Source of the DNA: Actinoplanes sp. M2I2
GTDB lineage: Bacteria > Actinomycetota > Actinomycetes > Mycobacteriales > Micromonosporaceae
Length of the DNA stretch: 64,000 nt
Assembly: GCF_023544445.1 (NCBI RefSeq)
Contig: NZ_JALPVJ010000019.1
Span: 109,718 to 173,717 of the forward strand
Reading direction: 5' to 3'
Shown: piece by piece, positions 1-8,108 of the stretch
How positions within the stretch are numbered: the stretch's first letter is position 1
How the letters are laid out: every line of letters begins with the position of its first letter
Position numbers and translations under genes: made by a program
The notes under the pieces: generated by a model
What the model saw: the letters and a program-made list of their open reading frames with translations, nothing else
Databases searched by the model: none
Told to the model about the DNA's origin: nothing

Positions 1-2
1 TC

Positions 3-500
3 TTCTCCCGGTACGCCCGGTCGGTGACCCTGTTGGTGCGCGGCGACTCGCTCGAGGCGTCGATGTCGTACTACCTGATCCAGCAGCTCAACAAGATCGA
101 GAACATCCGGGTGCGCACCCGCTGCGAGGTCATCGGCGCCCAAGGCGACGGGCACCTGCAGGCGATCACGATCTGTGACAGCAAGGAGGGCGCGAGCACG
201 ACCGTCGAGTGCGGTTACCTCTTCGTCTTCATCGGCGCCGAGCCCCGCACCGAGTGGCTCGGGACGTCGGTCGCGCGGGACGAGAAGGGCTTCGTCTACA
301 CCGGGCCGGATCTGCTCTCAAATGGCACCCGTCCGAAGGGATGGGATCGGGACCGGGATCCGTTCTACCTTGAGTGCAGTGTTCCCGGCATTTTCGCCGC
401 CGGCGACGTCCGGGCCAACTCGGTCAAACGGGTGGCTTCGGCGGTCGGCGAGGGCGCGATGGCCGTCACGCTGGTCCACCGCTACCTGGAGGCTCAGTAA
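3..500 (+). CDS. FAD-dependent pyridine nucleotide-disulphide oxidoreductase (thioredoxin reductase-like), 5' end outside window
   Basis: The reading frame is open from the window edge, so only the C-terminal ~165 residues are seen. They contain the end of the NAD(P)H-binding domain (LVRGDSLEASMSYYL), the FIGAEPRTEWL segment and the C-terminal FAD-binding motif GIFAAGDVR followed by KRVASAVGEGAMAV, as in low-molecular-weight thioredoxin reductases. The CxxC region would lie upstream. It stops 3 bases before the cNMP-domain kinase, so the two are probably co-transcribed, which suggests a redox plus ligand sensing unit. Thioredoxin specificity cannot be judged from this part. Confidence 0.85.
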   Translation, partial: FSRYARSVTLLVRGDSLEASMSYYLIQQLNKIENIRVRTRCEVIGAQGDGHLQAITICDSKEGASTTVECGYLFVFIGAEPRTEWLGTSVARDEKGFVYTGPDLLSNGTRPKGWDRDRDPFYLECSVPGIFAAGDVRANSVKRVASAVGEGAMAVTLVHRYLEAQ

Positions 501-503
501 CCC

Positions 504-1973
504 ATGGCTGACATCACCGACGAGGTCCGGCTCGTTCCCTGCGACCCCGGCGCGCTCACGCCCGACACCCTGCGCACCCTGTTCCTGTTCGAGAAGCTGA
601 CCGACGACCAGCTGGCCTGGCTCTCGCAGCACGGCTGCACCATGCACATGCCGGCCGGCGGCGTCGTGATCCGCGAGGGCGACCCCGCCGATCAGTTCTT
701 CGTGCTGCTCAGCGGCACGATCGCGCTGACCCGCCGGATCGGTCAGGACGACGTCGAGACGACCCGCACCGAGCAGCGCGGCGTCTACATGGGCGCGACC
801 CAGTCGTACCTGCGGGACGACGGTGTCGAGCGCAAGTACATGGCCAGCATGCGCGCGCTCGACGACTCCGACTTCTTCGTGATGAGCGCGTCCGACTTCG
901 GTCACATGATGCGCGAGTGGTTCCCGATGGCGATCCACCTGCTCGAAGGTCTCACCCTGGGCATGCGCACCACCCAGGCGGCGGTCAGCGAGCGGCAGCG
1001 GCTCACCGCCCTCGGCGCGCTCTCGGCCGGGCTCATGCACGAGCTCAACAACCCCGCCGCCGCGGCCGGCCGGGCCACCAGCGCGCTGCGGCAGCGGGTC
1101 GCCGGCATGCGTCACAAGCTGGCCATGCTGGCCGCCGGCAAGGTCGACCCGGAACGCCTGGTGGCGCTGGTCGAGCTGCAGGAGGACGTGATCGAGCGGG
1201 CGGCCAAGGCCAAGCCGCTGACCGCGATGGAGACGGCCGACCGCGAGGACGAGCTCGGCGACTGGATGGACGAGCGCAACGTCACCAGCGGCTGGGACCT
1301 CGCGCCGGTCTTCGCCCAGGGCGGCATCGACATCGAGTGCCTCACCCTGATCGAGGAGCGGGTCGGCACCCAGAAACTGCTCGACCAGGCGATCCACTGG
1401 ATCGGCTACGCGCTCGAGACCGAGCAGCTGATGAGCGACATCGAGGACGCCACCGGGCGGGTGTCGTCGCTGGTCTCGGCGGCCAAGCAGTACTCGCAGA
1501 TGGACCGGGCGGCCCACCAGTGGATCGACGTGCACACCGGGGTCGACAGCACGCTGGTGATGCTCACCCACAAGATCGGCAACGGGGTCAAGGTCGTCAA
1601 GGACTACGACCGGTCGCTGCCGCAGATCCCGGCCCACCCGGCCGAGCTCAACCAGGTCTGGACCAACCTGATCGACAACGCGGTGCAGGCGATGAACGGC
1701 GTCGGCACGCTGACGGTCCGGACGTACCGCGAGGACGACCATGCCGTCGTCTCGATCGGGGACACCGGGCCGGGCGTGCCCGAGCAGCTGAAGAAGCGGG
1801 TCTTCGAGCCCTTCTTCACGACCAAGCCGGTGGGTGAGGGAACGGGGCTGGGCCTCGACATCTCGTACCGGATCGTGGTGAACGGGCACGGCGGTGACAT
1901 CCGGTTGGAGTCCCAGCCGGGTGACACGCGGTTCCTGGTGCGGTTGCCGCTCACCGAGCCGTCCTCGGCCTGA
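504..1973 (+). CDS. Sensor histidine kinase with N-terminal cyclic-nucleotide-binding (CRP-like) domain
   Basis: 489 aa, no membrane segment. Residues ~28-130 form a CRP/cNMP-type beta-barrel (GGVVIREGDPADQFFVLLSG). The dimerisation/phosphoacceptor helix contains LSAGLMHELNNPAAAAGR with H179. The ATPase has an N box near 380-395 (ELNQVWTNLIDNAVQAM), a G1 box near 418 (GDTGPGVP), FEPFFTTK, and a G2 box near 445 (GTGLGLDIS). It is a complete soluble kinase, probably sensing a small ligand or redox partner in the cytoplasm. It sits 3 bases after the flavoprotein. No response regulator is adjacent. The ligand is unknown; the barrel need not bind a cyclic nucleotide. Confidence 0.9.
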   Translation: MADITDEVRLVPCDPGALTPDTLRTLFLFEKLTDDQLAWLSQHGCTMHMPAGGVVIREGDPADQFFVLLSGTIALTRRIGQDDVETTRTEQRGVYMGATQSYLRDDGVERKYMASMRALDDSDFFVMSASDFGHMMREWFPMAIHLLEGLTLGMRTTQAAVSERQRLTALGALSAGLMHELNNPAAAAGRATSALRQRVAGMRHKLAMLAAGKVDPERLVALVELQEDVIERAAKAKPLTAMETADREDELGDWMDERNVTSGWDLAPVFAQGGIDIECLTLIEERVGTQKLLDQAIHWIGYALETEQLMSDIEDATGRVSSLVSAAKQYSQMDRAAHQWIDVHTGVDSTLVMLTHKIGNGVKVVKDYDRSLPQIPAHPAELNQVWTNLIDNAVQAMNGVGTLTVRTYREDDHAVVSIGDTGPGVPEQLKKRVFEPFFTTKPVGEGTGLGLDISYRIVVNGHGGDIRLESQPGDTRFLVRLPLTEPSSA

Positions 1974-1978
1974 ACGGC

Positions 1979-2010
1979 CGCCGGCGGAGACCCGAGGGCC
2001 TCCGCCGGCG
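1979..2010. terminator. Bidirectional intrinsic terminator
   Basis: An 11-bp perfect stem (CGCCGGCGGAG with CTCCGCCGGCG) around a 10-base loop lies between the convergent kinase gene (ends 1973) and DinB gene (ends 2017). There is no clear T tract, as is usual in high-GC actinomycetes. Confidence 0.75.
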
Positions 2011-2016
2011 TACGAC

Positions 2017-2514
2017 TCAGAGCAGACCGCGGAGGTAAGCGGCCTGTCCGGCGTGCTGCGCGTCGTCGTCGTAGACGCTGACGAGCCGCGCCCCGAGGGT
2101 GACCGGCGGATCCCAGTTGTCGTCCACCACCCGGTCGAGGTCCTGGTCGGTCAGACCGGCCAGATACCCCACCGTACGGTCGTGGACCGCCCGGTAGTAG
2201 TCGGTCAGCACCTGCGCGCTGCGCGGGGCCACCGCCGCGACCTGGGACGCGTCGTGGCCGTAGCCGGTCTCCGTCGCGTCCTTGAGCCCGAACTGCGACG
2301 CCCACTCGCCGGTCGCGTAGATCTGCTCGGCGCCCATCACCTCGGCGACGTGGTCGTCCTGCACCCGGGTCAGGTGCCAGACCAGCCAGCCGATGGTGTT
2401 GGCCCCCTCGGCCGGCTGCCAGCGCAGCTGCTCCGGCGTGAGGCCCTGGACGGCCGTGTTCACCAGCTCGGGGAGACGCCCGAAGGCTTCGGTCAGTACG
2501 TCTTTCGCGTCCAC
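2017..2514 (-). CDS. DinB-family (DUF664-type) putative mycothiol-dependent enzyme
   Basis: 165 aa, typical DinB/YfiT size. The four-helix fold is suggested by the N-terminal helix, NTIGWLVWHLTRVQ with H47, and the C-terminal DDDAQHAGQAAYLRG with H154; these are the usual metal ligands of the family. Actinobacterial members are thought to be mycothiol-dependent transferases or maleylpyruvate isomerase-like enzymes; the substrate cannot be deduced. GTG start three bases after the upstream gene's stop, with GGGAG ahead of it, so the pair 2518/2017 is probably one transcript. Confidence 0.85.
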   Translation of the reverse strand: MDAKDVLTEAFGRLPELVNTAVQGLTPEQLRWQPAEGANTIGWLVWHLTRVQDDHVAEVMGAEQIYATGEWASQFGLKDATETGYGHDASQVAAVAPRSAQVLTDYYRAVHDRTVGYLAGLTDQDLDRVVDDNWDPPVTLGARLVSVYDDDAQHAGQAAYLRGLL

Positions 2515-2517
2515 CCG

Positions 2518-3318
2518 CTACTCCCCGTCCTGCTGGTCGTCCGGCTGGATCTGCTGGTCGTTCAGCTGGCTCCCGTCCTGGCCCGATCCGTCACCGGTCG
2601 TGCCGTCCTGCTGAGTGGTGTCCTCGCCGGTGCCGGTGGGCTCGTCGGTCGGCGTCGTGCCGGGGTCGACCCCATCGGTCTGCTGCGGCTCGGCCGGCTG
2701 GGTCGGCGAGGTCGTCGGCGTCACGGTCGGCTCGGTGCTCGGCGTGGCGGTCGGGTCGGCGCTCTCGGAACCCTCATCGGGCTCGGTGGACGGCGATTCC
2801 GACGGCGTGGTCGTGCCCTCCTGCCGGTCGCGGCTGCCGTTGTCGCCGCTGAAGGCCGAGCCGAGCGTCGTGCTCGAGCTGGTCTTGTGGCCGACGGCGG
2901 CCGGGACGCTCTTCCCGCTGATCAACTCGAACGCGGTGAGCGAACCCATCGCGAGCACGAACAGCGTGCCCGCCGCGGCGGCGATCCGGCCCCAGTGCAT
3001 CTTGACCGGTGCGGACAGCGCCGCCGGCGCGGTTTCCTCGGACGGGACCTCGTGGGCGGCCTCCACCGACGGGGTGCCGACCGCGGCCGGCGCGGTGACG
3101 AACGTCGACTTGATCCGCTGGCTCCCGCGCTGCAGCCAGCGCTGGTAGAGCTCCGTGCCGACCGAGCCGATGAGGCTGGCCACGGCGGCGCCGATCAGGG
3201 TGCCGGCCACGCCGAGAAACGAGCCGATCACCGCGGCGGAGACCGCGGCGAGGGTGCCCGCGAGGGTCTTGGTGATGTCGATGCCGGACCAGGGTTTGGC
3301 CGGTGCGTGCTCGGTCAT
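2518..3318 (-). CDS. Membrane protein with Ser/Thr/Pro-Asp-rich extracytoplasmic tail
   Basis: 266 aa. ATG 3318 is chosen because AGAGGAGG lies just upstream; longer in-frame extensions would run into the MFS gene. An Ala/Gly-rich hydrophobic helical segment (TLAGTLAAVSAAVIGSFLG and following) comes first, then a basic linker, one clear membrane helix (AAAAGTLFVLAMGSLTAFEL), and a long low-complexity tail of Thr, Ser, Pro, Glu, Asp and Gln that is probably outside the cell or in the wall. No known domain. It lies 29 bases after the MFS gene and 3 bases before the DinB gene. Confidence 0.75.
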   Translation of the reverse strand: MTEHAPAKPWSGIDITKTLAGTLAAVSAAVIGSFLGVAGTLIGAAVASLIGSVGTELYQRWLQRGSQRIKSTFVTAPAAVGTPSVEAAHEVPSEETAPAALSAPVKMHWGRIAAAAGTLFVLAMGSLTAFELISGKSVPAAVGHKTSSSTTLGSAFSGDNGSRDRQEGTTTPSESPSTEPDEGSESADPTATPSTEPTVTPTTSPTQPAEPQQTDGVDPGTTPTDEPTGTGEDTTQQDGTTGDGSGQDGSQLNDQQIQPDDQQDGE

Positions 3319-3347
3319 GTCCTCCTCTGCCCTTACGTCGGATGTGC

Positions 3348-4697
3348 TTACTTCTGTCCGGTGAAGCTCTTCGCCTTCTCCGTACGGCTGATCGCTAAAC
3401 CCCGCCGCTGTGCCCACACCTCGCGGAGTGGACGGACCACGATGCCCTCCTCGGCCATGCGCTGCCGGGCCAGCCTGCGGGTTCGCAGGATCCCGACCAC
3501 GCCGATCACGAGGAAGACGTATTGCACCGACATGGCCACTTTGAAGTCGGCGATGTCATAGGTAGCGGCACCGCCGGTGCGCGCGTCGAGGATAAGGCCG
3601 ATCAGCTCGATCGACAGCAACGACGCGACGAAGCCGCCGACGTTGACGACGCCGGTCGCGGTGCCCAGCCGGCTGGCCGGGTTGAACGTGCGAGCGTAGT
3701 CGAAGCCGATCATCGAGCCCGGGCCGCCCAGGCCCAGCGCCACGATCAGCAGCACGAGCACCGGCAGCGGCGCATGCCCCGGCCACGCCAGCACCAGGCC
3801 CCAGCCGGCCGCGTTCACGCCGACCACGCCCAGCACCAGCCACGACCGGCGCAACGGGTGCCGCTGCACGAGGATCCCGATTAGCGGTCCGGCCGCCATG
3901 CCGACCAGGACGAACAGGGTGAGCAGCGAGCTCGCCGTCTCCCGGGCCAGCCCCTGCCCGGCGATGAGGAACGGGAAGCCCCACATCAGCGCGAACACCG
4001 TGCCCATGAACTGGGTCGTGAAGTGCGTCCACAACCCCAGCCGGGTGCCCGGATGCCGCCAGGCGCTGCCCAGGTTCTCCCCGAGCTGCCGCATCGTCAT
4101 CGACGCGCCGTTGCTGAGCCGCCGTTCCGGGGTGTCGCGCAGCGCGGCGAACGCGGCGATCGACACGAAGACCCCGGCGCCCGCCGCCGCGAAGAAGGCG
4201 GTCCGCCAGCCCGGCCCGGCCAGCAGGATCGCCAGCGGCACGGCCGACAGCACCTGCCCGGCCTGCCCGACGATGCCGGTCAGCTGGGTCAGAACGGGCA
4301 CCCGGTTGGCCGGGAACCACTGTGGCACCAGCCGCAACACGCTGATGAAGGTCATCGCGTCGCCCGCACCGACCAGGACGCGGGCCAGCACCGCGCCGCC
4401 GACGTGATCGGTGGTTGCCATGATCGCCTGACCGGCCGCCATCAGCACACCGCCGCTGACCACCAGTCGCAGCGACCCGAAGCGGTCGAGCAACAGCCCG
4501 ACCGGCACCTGCAGACCGGCGTACACGAGTAGTTGCAGCACGGCGAACGAGGCGAGCGCCCCGGCGCCGATGTCGAAACGGTGCTGCGCGTCCAGCCCGG
4601 CAACGCCGAGAGAGGTGCGGTGCAGCACGGCGACGATGTACGCGGCGAGGCCGACGGCCCAGACCGCCCAAGCCCGTGCTGGAGTACGCAAGGGCAT
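3348..4697 (-). CDS. MFS transporter
   Basis: 449 aa with about 12 predicted membrane helices. The N-terminal half has AAYIVAVLHRTSLGVAG and LLLDRFGSLRLVVSG (the MFS loop 2-3 motif D-R-x-G), and ARVLVGAGDAMTFISVLRLV in helix 4, the pattern of NarK/sugar-phosphate-type actinobacterial MFS proteins. ATG 4697 is preferred over an upstream TTG (4736) because GGAAGG precedes it by a normal distance. The substrate cannot be assigned. Divergent from the Bcr/CflA-type transporter at 4905. Confidence 0.85.
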   Translation of the reverse strand: MPLRTPARAWAVWAVGLAAYIVAVLHRTSLGVAGLDAQHRFDIGAGALASFAVLQLLVYAGLQVPVGLLLDRFGSLRLVVSGGVLMAAGQAIMATTDHVGGAVLARVLVGAGDAMTFISVLRLVPQWFPANRVPVLTQLTGIVGQAGQVLSAVPLAILLAGPGWRTAFFAAAGAGVFVSIAAFAALRDTPERRLSNGASMTMRQLGENLGSAWRHPGTRLGLWTHFTTQFMGTVFALMWGFPFLIAGQGLARETASSLLTLFVLVGMAAGPLIGILVQRHPLRRSWLVLGVVGVNAAGWGLVLAWPGHAPLPVLVLLIVALGLGGPGSMIGFDYARTFNPASRLGTATGVVNVGGFVASLLSIELIGLILDARTGGAATYDIADFKVAMSVQYVFLVIGVVGILRTRRLARQRMAEEGIVVRPLREVWAQRRGLAISRTEKAKSFTGQK

Positions 4698-4904
4698 GAG
4701 ACGCCTTCCACTCGCTCTTGGCACGTAAGGACTCAAGCCTTGCCCGTCCGGCCGCCGGTCACAACCGAATCCGCCCCGAACGAGACGTGGGTCCGGTCAC
4801 TGATCGTCTGACCAGGGCGTCAAGCCCATTTCCGCGATTCGGCGACGTTGTGATCACTATTACCCGGCGGAAGAATCCCGGGTCCGGCCGCCTTGACGCT
4901 GAAT

Positions 4905-6158
4905 ATGCGCCAAGACCTGTCCCCCGGGGAGCTCCTGCCCTCCGGCCGTCGACTGAGCATCGTCCTCGTCCTCGGGTTCCTGTCCGCCCTCGGGCCGCTG
5001 ACGATCGACATGTACCTCCCGTCGCTTCCGACGATCACCACCGACCTGCACTCCACCGAGGCGGCGGTACAGCTCACGCTCACCGGCACCCTGCTCGGCC
5101 TGGCCCTCGGTCAGCTGCTGATCGGCCCGCTCTCCGACGCGATCGGGCGCCGGGCCCCGCTGCTCGCCGGGGTCGCCGTACACGTCTTGGCCACCGTTCT
5201 CTGCGTGGTCGCTCCCAACCTGGCCATCCTGGGCTCGCTGCGGGTCCTGCAGGGCCTGGGCGCGGCGGCGGCCGCCGTGGTCGGGATGGCCATCGTGCGC
5301 GACCTGTTCAGCGGGCTCGCCGCGGCCAAGCTGCTCTCCCGGCTGATGCTCGTCATCGGAGTGGCGCCGATCCTCGCGCCGACCATCGGCGGCGCGGTGC
5401 TCACCTGGACGTCGTGGCGCGGCGTCTTCGTGGTGCTCGCGCTGATGGCGATCGCGATCCTGACCGCGACCGCGCTGCTGCTGCCCGAGACGCTGCCGGC
5501 TGAGCGCCGCCGCAACGGCGGGGTGACCGGGACGCTGCGCGACTACGGCACGCTGTTCAAGGACCGCGCGTACGTCGGTCTGATCCTGGTCGCCGGGCTC
5601 GCCTTCTCGGCCCTCTTCGCGTACGTCAGCGGCTCGTCCTTCGTCTTCCAGGACGAGTACGGGCTGAGCCAGCAGCAGTTCGCGTACGTCTTCGCCGGTG
5701 GCGCGGTCGGCCTGATCGGCGCCACCCAGCTCAACGTCCGCCTGCTGCGCCGCTGGACTCCCGCGCAGATCCTCAGCTCCTCGCTGATCGCCGGCGCGGT
5801 CTTCGGCGGCGTGCTGCTCGTCTTCGCCGCCACCGGCTTCGGCGGCCTGATCGGCATCCTGATCCCGCTGTGGCTGGTGCTCGCCACCGTCGGCCTGGCC
5901 ATGCCCAACGCCCCCGCGCTGGCCCTGTCCCGGCACGGCGAGGCCGCCGGGACGGCTGCGGCCCTGCTGGGCGCGGTGCAGTTCGGCGTCGGCGCGCTGG
6001 CCGCCCCGCTGGTCGGGGTGCTCGGCAACAGCGCGATCGCCATGGCCATCGTGGTCTTCGGCGGCATGATCGCCGCCGTCGTGGTGCTGGAAACGGTCGT
6101 CCGGCCGAGCCGGCTTCCGGTCGAGACCGGTGAGCCCGTGATGGCCGTCGCACACTGA
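4905..6158 (+). CDS. Multidrug efflux MFS transporter, Bcr/CflA family
   Basis: 417 aa, 12 membrane helices. The Bcr/CflA signature is clear in helix 1 (GPLTIDMYLPSLPTI), followed by LIGPLSDAIGRRAPLL in loop 2-3 and LRVLQGLGAAAAAVVGMAIVRD in helix 4 to loop 4-5. Family members export drugs such as bicyclomycin or sulfonamides by proton antiport; the substrate here is unknown. ATG 4905 is used; a TTG at 4893 is also possible and no strong ribosome-binding site separates them. Confidence 0.9.
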   Translation: MRQDLSPGELLPSGRRLSIVLVLGFLSALGPLTIDMYLPSLPTITTDLHSTEAAVQLTLTGTLLGLALGQLLIGPLSDAIGRRAPLLAGVAVHVLATVLCVVAPNLAILGSLRVLQGLGAAAAAVVGMAIVRDLFSGLAAAKLLSRLMLVIGVAPILAPTIGGAVLTWTSWRGVFVVLALMAIAILTATALLLPETLPAERRRNGGVTGTLRDYGTLFKDRAYVGLILVAGLAFSALFAYVSGSSFVFQDEYGLSQQQFAYVFAGGAVGLIGATQLNVRLLRRWTPAQILSSSLIAGAVFGGVLLVFAATGFGGLIGILIPLWLVLATVGLAMPNAPALALSRHGEAAGTAAALLGAVQFGVGALAAPLVGVLGNSAIAMAIVVFGGMIAAVVVLETVVRPSRLPVETGEPVMAVAH

Positions 6159-6213
6159 GCGACGCGCGTCGCATTGCCGTGAGCCGATCTCACCGGCGGG
6201 GTAGTCGGGCCGC

Positions 6214-7026
6214 ATGCGCGAACGATCCCCTCGCCGGTGGGCCTGGCTCGGCGTCCTGGTCACCGGTCTTGCCCTGTACGCCGTCGTTCTGCGGACCCTG
6301 GTCCACACGCAGAACCCCAACTTCGTGCCGGCGCTGATCCTGCTCGGCGCGACGGTCGTACCGCTGTCCTTCCTCACCTTCGCCCAGGCCCGCACCGGCC
6401 GCTGGCAGGTGCCGACCTCGGCCCTGGCCATCTCGGCGTTCTTCGGCGGGGTCATCGGCATCGTGGTCGCGGGCACCCTCGAATACGACACCCTGCGCGG
6501 CCTCGGCGTGCTGCCGATGGTGCTGGTGGCGATCATCGAGGAGTCGGCCAAACTGATCGTGCCGCTGATCCTGCTGCTCACGATCATGCGCCGGCACGAG
6601 CGCCGCCTGCCCTCCGACGGCCTGATAATCGGGGTCGCGGCCGGCCTGGGCTTCGCCGCCCTCGAGACCATGGGGTACGCCTTCACCGCGCTGCTCGCCT
6701 CGAACGGCAACATCGGCAGCGTCGAGCAGACCCTGTTCCTGCGCGGCCTCACCGCCCCCGCCGGCCACACCGCCTGGACCGGGCTGACCGCCGGCGCGCT
6801 GTGGGCCCTGATCGCGGCCCCGAGCGCCCGTCGCGTGCTCGCCTTCCTGGGCACCTTCGCCGGCGCGGTCGTCCTGCACACCTGCTGGGACACCTTCGGC
6901 GCGCCGATCCCGTACGTCATCCTGGCCGTCGTCAGCCTGGGCTGGCTGTTCCTGGCCCTGCGCCACTACCGGGCGTTCGCCGACCACTCCCCCGCCCCCG
7001 CGGCACTGCAACCCCTGACGATCTAG
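6214..7026 (+). CDS. PrsW-family intramembrane metalloprotease
   Basis: 270 aa with about 7-8 membrane segments. The PrsW motifs are present: IIEESAK (E109, E110), GFAALETMGYAF (E151), GHTAWTG (H185) and LHTCWDTFG (H222, D226). The founding member, Bacillus PrsW, makes the site-1 cut in the anti-sigma factor RsiW. Here no anti-sigma gene is adjacent, so the substrate is unknown. Its stop overlaps by four bases the 3' end of a small opposite-strand ORF at 7023. Confidence 0.88.
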   Translation: MRERSPRRWAWLGVLVTGLALYAVVLRTLVHTQNPNFVPALILLGATVVPLSFLTFAQARTGRWQVPTSALAISAFFGGVIGIVVAGTLEYDTLRGLGVLPMVLVAIIEESAKLIVPLILLLTIMRRHERRLPSDGLIIGVAAGLGFAALETMGYAFTALLASNGNIGSVEQTLFLRGLTAPAGHTAWTGLTAGALWALIAAPSARRVLAFLGTFAGAVVLHTCWDTFGAPIPYVILAVVSLGWLFLALRHYRAFADHSPAPAALQPLTI

Positions 7027-7202
7027 GCGACTGGTGCTGAACGGCGGTTGGCCGGCGTAGCCGACGGGCCGCCGTTGTGGTTCTGGTGCAACTGTCCGGC
7101 GAGGTTGGTGGCGGCGGCCAGCAGGGTGGAAGTCTGCGCTGATTCGTTCGCGGCCGCGGCGCCCATCTCCCCCTCGAAAAGCGGTGATGGGACATGGCTC
7201 AT
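7023..7202 (-). CDS. Possible small protein (59 aa), unknown
   Basis: ATG at 7202, no strong ribosome-binding site. The product starts MSHVPSPLFEGEMG, then an Ala-rich helix-like stretch (TSTLLAAATNLAGQL) and a short polar tail. Codon third positions are mixed. It is divergent from the membrane protein at 7272, with a 69-base gap that could hold both promoters, and tail-to-tail with the PrsW gene. No homology is recognised; the ORF may be chance. Confidence 0.35.
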   Translation of the reverse strand: MSHVPSPLFEGEMGAAAANESAQTSTLLAAATNLAGQLHQNHNGGPSATPANRRSAPVA

Positions 7203-7271
7203 CGGCTGATTCTGGTGGCGCCTTCGGTATGAGGAAATGGGCAGGTTGCCGTTCGGCGGGGAAGGTGCGGT

Positions 7272-8108
7272 TTGCGTACTCACGGGCCACCCATCGTCGT
7301 GCACGGCCCATCGCGCTGGAGGCGGGCGCGGTTTCTCACCGTCGCGCCCGCGCGGACCGCGGTGGTCCTGACTGCGGTCGTCGCCGCGGCCGGCGGTGTG
7401 GTCCTGCTCAGCCGGCAGTCGTGGCTGCCCGGGGTGGCTCTCGTCGCGCCGGCGGTCGCGGCGATCCTGGCCGTCGCCGGTGCCCTGCTCGCACGGCCTC
7501 GAGCCGCGGTCGTCGACGGCCACGCCTGGTGGGATGTCGAGAAGTGGTGCCGGACGATCCTCAGCGCGTGGCCACGAGCGGAAGGGATGATCGGTCTCGA
7601 AGACGTCACCGCGGTAGTCGAGAGCGCCAGATGGGACCTGGCCCGCCTGCACGCCGAGCGCGGTGAGCTGGTCGCCGCCCGGGACGAAGCGACCTTCGCC
7701 CAATACGGCTTCGACTGGGACGACCCGCTCCGGCAACAGTTGGGGGCGCGGCGCGAGCAGGTGGTGCAGCGTCTGGAAACCCTGGACCAGGAAATCGCCC
7801 GGCGGTCCGGTCGTCTGCGCTCGCTGGCCGAGCACTGCGCCCATCTCAGTTACCGTCCGGACAGCGCGCGCCGCACCTCCAAGCGGGAACGCCGCGCGTA
7901 CAAGGCGCTCGCACAGGCCGACTCGGCGATGGTCGGCGCAGCACCCTGGGACGTGCGCACCGATCCGGCAACCGACCTGGCCGAGCAGACCGCTGTCGTG
8001 CTGACCGCTTATCAGGAACTCGCGGCCGGACACGAGGAAAACCGACCAACCGCAGTTGACTCCCCAGAGACGCCATGGGTGCCTGGCGGTCGGCCTCAGG
8101 GGAGGTAG
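7272..8108 (+). CDS. Membrane protein with C-terminal coiled coil, unknown function
   Basis: 278 aa from TTG 7272, chosen because GGGGAAGG lies 6 bases before it; GTG 7299 is an alternative. Two adjacent membrane helices (TAVVLTAVVAAAGGVVLL and LPGVALVAPAVAAILAVAGALL) are followed by a cytoplasmic helical part with heptad-like runs (LARLHAERGELVAARDEA; QVVQRLETLDQEIARRSGRL). The 3' end overlaps by 13 bases the convergent hydrolase gene ending at 8096. No family recognised. Confidence 0.7.
   Translation: MRTHGPPIVVHGPSRWRRARFLTVAPARTAVVLTAVVAAAGGVVLLSRQSWLPGVALVAPAVAAILAVAGALLARPRAAVVDGHAWWDVEKWCRTILSAWPRAEGMIGLEDVTAVVESARWDLARLHAERGELVAARDEATFAQYGFDWDDPLRQQLGARREQVVQRLETLDQEIARRSGRLRSLAEHCAHLSYRPDSARRTSKRERRAYKALAQADSAMVGAAPWDVRTDPATDLAEQTAVVLTAYQELAAGHEENRPTAVDSPETPWVPGGRPQGR

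Noticed and set aside
4848..4860. GTGATCAC palindrome between divergent MFS genes as an operator
   Set aside because: Only 8 bases are palindromic, which is expected by chance at this length.
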